A DNA stretch of 25,281 bases from JAITMY01 sp031549685 (GTDB taxonomy: Bacteria; Bacteroidota; Bacteroidia; Bacteroidales; UBA932): contig JAVBPG010000021.1 of the NCBI GenBank assembly GCA_031549685.1, positions 1 to 25,281 on the forward strand, read 5' to 3'. The notes below the pieces were generated by a model, which was not told the origin of the DNA, made no database searches, and saw only the letters and a program-made list of their open reading frames with translations. Positions 22,644-25,281 of the stretch are shown here, piece after piece. Numbering within the stretch: position 1 is the stretch's first letter; every line of letters starts with the position of its first letter. The translations under genes were made by a program, and so were the position numbers.

Positions 22644-23561
22644 TCAATTGGTGGTAAGTGTTTTGAAAACATCCTCGAGCGCCTTTTCCCGCTCCAGCAT
22701 TTTTACTATCGTAAGATTGCTGCTTACCGCAAGCCGAAATATTTTGGGGCGGATATCCTCCTCGTCGCCCTTTGCGGTAACGGTAAAGCAGCGCGGCGCT
22801 ACCGCCTCGGCCTGCGCCACAAAGTCGGCCTTGCCCAGCAGGGCGTCGGCGCCGTCCTCCAGGAATTCCACCTCCACCGTATTGGCCCTGCCCGATGCCT
22901 GCTGCCGTATGCGCTGCGGCGTGTTGTCGGCCACAATCTTTCCCTTGCTGATGATGATTACCCGCCCGCACATGGCCTCCACTTCCTGCATGATGTGCGT
23001 CGATAGCATTACCGTTTTTTCCCTCCCCAGCTCCACAATGAGCTGCCGTATGGTGGCCAGCTGGTTGGGGTCGAGGCCTGCAGTCGGCTCGTCCAGAATG
23101 AGCACCTCGGGGTTGTGCAGCAAGGCCTGCGCCATGCCCACGCGCTGGCGGTAGCCCTTGGAGAGCTGCCCTACCTTTTTGTGCTGCTCGGGGCCCAGCC
23201 CGGTAAGCTCCACGGCCTGCTTTATGCGCCCGCCCGCGGTGCGGCCCAAGCCGTACATGCCTGCGGTAAACTCCAGCGACTCCACCACGTACATGTCTAA
23301 GTATAGCGGGTTGTGCTCGGGCAGGTAGCCCACCGCCTGCCGCGCCTGTAGCGCCTGCGTGGCCACGTTGAATCCGCTGACAAAGGCTTCGCCCGAGGTG
23401 GGCGGAAGGTAGCCCGCCAGAATCTTCATCATGGTGGACTTCCCGGCGCCGTTGGGGCCAAGCAGCCCAATTACCTGTCCACGCTTTACCTCAAGCGAAA
23501 CGTGGTTGAGCGCTGCTTGCGTACCGTAAAACTTCGAAACATCGGCAACCTTGATGGACAT
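22644..23561 (-). CDS. gldA: ABC transporter ATP-binding subunit, GldA type
   Basis: 305 residues. A complete ABC ATPase: Walker A GPNGAGKST (35-43), Q-loop region near VGYLPEHNPLY (77-87), signature LSKGYRQR (133-140), Walker B VLILDEP (153-159) and H-loop His189 in STHIMQEVEAM. The LSKGYRQRVGMAQALLHNPEVLILDEPTAGLDPNQ stretch and the ~80-residue C-terminal extension match GldA, the ATPase of the GldA-GldF-GldG complex linked to gliding motility in Bacteroidetes, though the gene is also widespread in non-gliding members. No gldF or gldG is adjacent, so the membrane subunits must lie elsewhere or this is a related drug/Cu-type ATPase. The -7 box TACATTTG (minus strand, 23588-23581) lies 20 bp before its ATG. 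Confidence 0.85.
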   Translation of the reverse strand: MSIKVADVSKFYGTQAALNHVSLEVKRGQVIGLLGPNGAGKSTMMKILAGYLPPTSGEAFVSGFNVATQALQARQAVGYLPEHNPLYLDMYVVESLEFTAGMYGLGRTAGGRIKQAVELTGLGPEQHKKVGQLSKGYRQRVGMAQALLHNPEVLILDEPTAGLDPNQLATIRQLIVELGREKTVMLSTHIMQEVEAMCGRVIIISKGKIVADNTPQRIRQQASGRANTVEVEFLEDGADALLGKADFVAQAEAVAPRCFTVTAKGDEEDIRPKIFRLAVSSNLTIVKMLEREKALEDVFKTLTTN

Positions 23562-23580
23562 GCTTTAGCTACTTTAGCCA

Positions 23581-23630
23581 CAAATGTAGCAAAAAAATGG
23601 CTTATAAAATCATTAAAAACGCTAACTTTG
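23581..23630. promoter_or_regulatory. Divergent -7 boxes for gldA (-) and the small membrane-protein gene (+)
   Basis: On the minus strand TACATTTG (23588-23581), and on the plus strand TAACTTTG (23623-23630), both match TAnnTTTG exactly. They point away from each other toward gldA and the gene at 23681. The -33 boxes are weak in both cases. Confidence 0.55.
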
Positions 23631-23680
23631 GCGGTCGGATATTGTAATTTGAAGTAAAAAAACGCAGCAGCGCCTAACTT

Positions 23681-24157
23681 ATGAGCTGGAAAAAATACCC
23701 TATACGCGCCCTAAAGTACGTGATAGCCTTTTACCTTGTGGGCATTATTTTGTACTACGTAATGCATGTGGTCGGCGGCAACAGCCTCTCCACCATGCCC
23801 GATCTTTCAACGCTCTTTACCCCGCGCCTGCTCTTGGGGCTAACGCTGCTGGGCGTTTGCTACCCCTTGATAGGCTTTAACTCGGCCAGCGTTGCGCTGC
23901 CCGAGGGTGGCTGGGAAAAGCACGGCAAGCCGCTGCACGAGGCCATGGCGCGCTGCCACCTCAGGTTTAAGCGAAACGAGAACGGAAAGCTGGTGTTTGG
24001 CGCCGAGTCGCCCGTACGGCGCGTGCTCACCGTGTTCGAGGACGAGCTTACGCTGGAGCTGCAGGGCGACAACACGCTTGTCATTACCGGCCTTCGTAAG
24101 GATGTGGCCCTTGCCCGCCTGTGCGTGAATGATTACGTTCGGCGCGCAGCGGAGTAG
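23681..24157 (+). CDS. Small conserved membrane protein, function unknown
   Basis: 158 residues. Two membrane helices are visible (residues ~11-29, ALKYVIAFYLVGIILYYVM, and ~50-66, LLLGLTLLGVCYPLIGF), joined by a short loop. A soluble C-terminal domain of ~90 residues follows (HLRFKRNENGKLVFGAESPV, ELTLELQGDNTLVITGLRKD). I do not recognise a named family. It precedes the YitT-type gene by 12 bp on the same strand, and the two probably form one transcript from the promoter at 23623-23630. Translation from the ATG at 23681 gives an acceptable N-in topology with Lys/Arg before the first helix. Confidence 0.8.
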   Translation: MSWKKYPIRALKYVIAFYLVGIILYYVMHVVGGNSLSTMPDLSTLFTPRLLLGLTLLGVCYPLIGFNSASVALPEGGWEKHGKPLHEAMARCHLRFKRNENGKLVFGAESPVRRVLTVFEDELTLELQGDNTLVITGLRKDVALARLCVNDYVRRAAE

Positions 24158-24169
24158 TATTGGCTATAT

Positions 24170-25090
24170 ATGCAAAAAAAACATGTTGACATACTGAAAG
24201 ACTACGCCATCATTTCGTTTGGCCTGATCGTCTACGTTTTCGGGTGGGTGGCCTTTATTATCCCCAACGGTATTGTGGGCGGCGGCGTGAGCGGTATCGG
24301 CGCGCTGATATACTACGCCACGGGCTTTGAGGTGTCGTACACCTACCTGCTGGCCAACGTTTTTTTGCTGCTACTTGGCGTAAAAGTTTTAGGAAAACAC
24401 TTCGGCGCTAAAACCGTTTACGGAATTGTGTTCAGCTCGCTGCTGTTTTACGTTCTCCCCAAGGTTGTTCCCCCGGCGCTGATAGAGCAGGTGCAGTCCG
24501 AAAAAAATCTGCTGCTGTGGGCGCTCGTTGGCGGCGTGTTCGAGGGTACGGGCATCGGCATTGCGTTTATGCGTGGCGGCAGCACTGGCGGCACCGACAT
24601 TATTGCGCTAATGATAAACAAGTACAAGCACATCAACCCCGGGCGCGTGCTGCTGTACTGCGATATTATCATCATCGGCTCCTCCATATTTTTGCCCGAG
24701 CGCACCATACTTTCGGCCCTGTACGGCGGTATTATGGTGGCGGTTTCCACCTACATGATTGATGCGCTGCTGGTGGGCTCGAAGCAGAGCATGCAGGTGC
24801 TTATTTTTTCCGATAAGTACGAGGATATTGCACAGAAAATAAGCGATACCCTGGGGCGCGGCATAACCATTCTTTACGCCAAGGGCTGGTACACCAAAAA
24901 GGAGCGCAACGTGCTGCTGGTGGTGGTGCGCAAGTACGAGGTCAACACCGTTTACCGCATCATCAAGGAGGTTGATAAGGATGCGTTTATTTCCACCTCC
25001 AGCGTTACCGGCGTGTTTGGCGAGGGCTTCGAACCCATCAAGGACGGAACGATAAGGATTGGGAAGGGGAAGAAGAAAAAGGGGAAATAG
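24170..25090 (+). CDS. YitT-family membrane protein (DUF161 + DUF2179)
   Basis: 306 residues. About five or six membrane helices occupy residues ~12-205 (YAIISFGLIVYVFGWVAFII, with the family motif PNGIVGGGVSGIGALIYYATG, later GGVFEGTGIGIAFMRGGSTG and GTDIIALMINKY). The cytoplasmic DUF2179 domain follows (~215-295: QVLIFSDKYEDIAQKI, GITILYAKGWYTKKERNVLL, DAFISTSSVTGVFGEGF). The lysine-rich tail (RIGKGKKKKGK) is unusual in composition but not in length. YitT-type proteins are widespread, and their transport or signalling role is unclear. Second gene of a likely two-gene unit. Confidence 0.9.
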   Translation: MQKKHVDILKDYAIISFGLIVYVFGWVAFIIPNGIVGGGVSGIGALIYYATGFEVSYTYLLANVFLLLLGVKVLGKHFGAKTVYGIVFSSLLFYVLPKVVPPALIEQVQSEKNLLLWALVGGVFEGTGIGIAFMRGGSTGGTDIIALMINKYKHINPGRVLLYCDIIIIGSSIFLPERTILSALYGGIMVAVSTYMIDALLVGSKQSMQVLIFSDKYEDIAQKISDTLGRGITILYAKGWYTKKERNVLLVVVRKYEVNTVYRIIKEVDKDAFISTSSVTGVFGEGFEPIKDGTIRIGKGKKKKGK

Positions 25091-25102
25091 GTGCTACCGC
25101 TT

Positions 25103-25155
25103 GCGAGGAGATTTAGCTTCGCTGAGCTTCGGTTCTCGCTACGCTCGAAATGACG
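25103..25155 (+). repeat. Dispersed GAGGAGAT...ATGACG repeat, third copy
   Basis: GCGAGGAGATTTAGCTTCGC, then TTCTCGCTACGCTCGAAATG and ACGG. It shares the GAGGAGAT start, TTCG-rich middle and ATGACG end with the two copies beside eno. Short internal complementarity (AGCTTCGCTGAGCTTCGG) could form small hairpins. It follows the YitT gene by 12 bp. Confidence 0.65.
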
Positions 25156-25170
25156 GCGTGTTTGGCTAAT

Positions 25171-25281
<111 letters not shown>

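Overview
The window reads as chromosomal DNA of a Bacteroidetes bacterium, most likely of the order Bacteroidales. The evidence is an adjacent SusC/SusD pair, promoters of the Bacteroidetes TAnnTTTG type, a gliding-type ABC ATPase (GldA), a giant BspA-like leucine-rich-repeat protein ending in what looks like a type IX secretion (T9SS) sorting domain, and the absence of Shine-Dalgarno sequences before most genes. I cannot name a genus with confidence. The last ~110 bases are low-complexity runs that look like a contig-end artefact.

Layout. (1) 1-8612 is a self-contained sugar-scavenging locus. A minus-strand operon runs ribokinase, SusC, SusD, secreted ADP-ribosylglycohydrolase, with 12-25 bp between genes. 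A LacI-family regulator is divergent to it. An 18-bp near-perfect palindrome sits on the operon's promoter. The simplest reading is uptake and phosphorylation of ribose released from ADP-ribosyl or related ribosides. (2) 8650-12704 is housekeeping: a hotdog thioesterase, enolase, a FucP-type sugar/H+ symporter and the tRNA t6A enzyme TsaC. Repeat-rich spacers separate these genes. (3) 12701-15030 is accessory DNA. It holds a MITE-like element with 21-bp terminal inverted repeats, an IPExxxVDY-family gene, a 33-bp minisatellite, an MNT nucleotidyltransferase whose HEPN partner survives only as a 10-codon remnant, and an XRE-type regulator with a palindrome in its leader. (4) 15031-21555 is one 2,174-residue surface protein: N-terminal beta domain, jelly-roll, PKD, four BspA leucine-rich blocks separated by three InlB-like modules, cadherin-like domain, heptad-repeat coiled coil and C-terminal sorting domain. 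(5) 21717-25090 holds a membrane-anchored coiled-coil protein and GldA on the minus strand, then a small membrane protein and a YitT-family membrane protein on the plus strand.

Dispersed repeats are a second theme. A nearly identical bidirectional terminator hairpin closes two separate convergent gene pairs (14211-14251 and 21623-21662). A short repeat with a GAGGAGAT...ATGACG frame occurs three times. Repeat ends supply the stop codon of tsaC and possibly the 3' end of the XRE gene.
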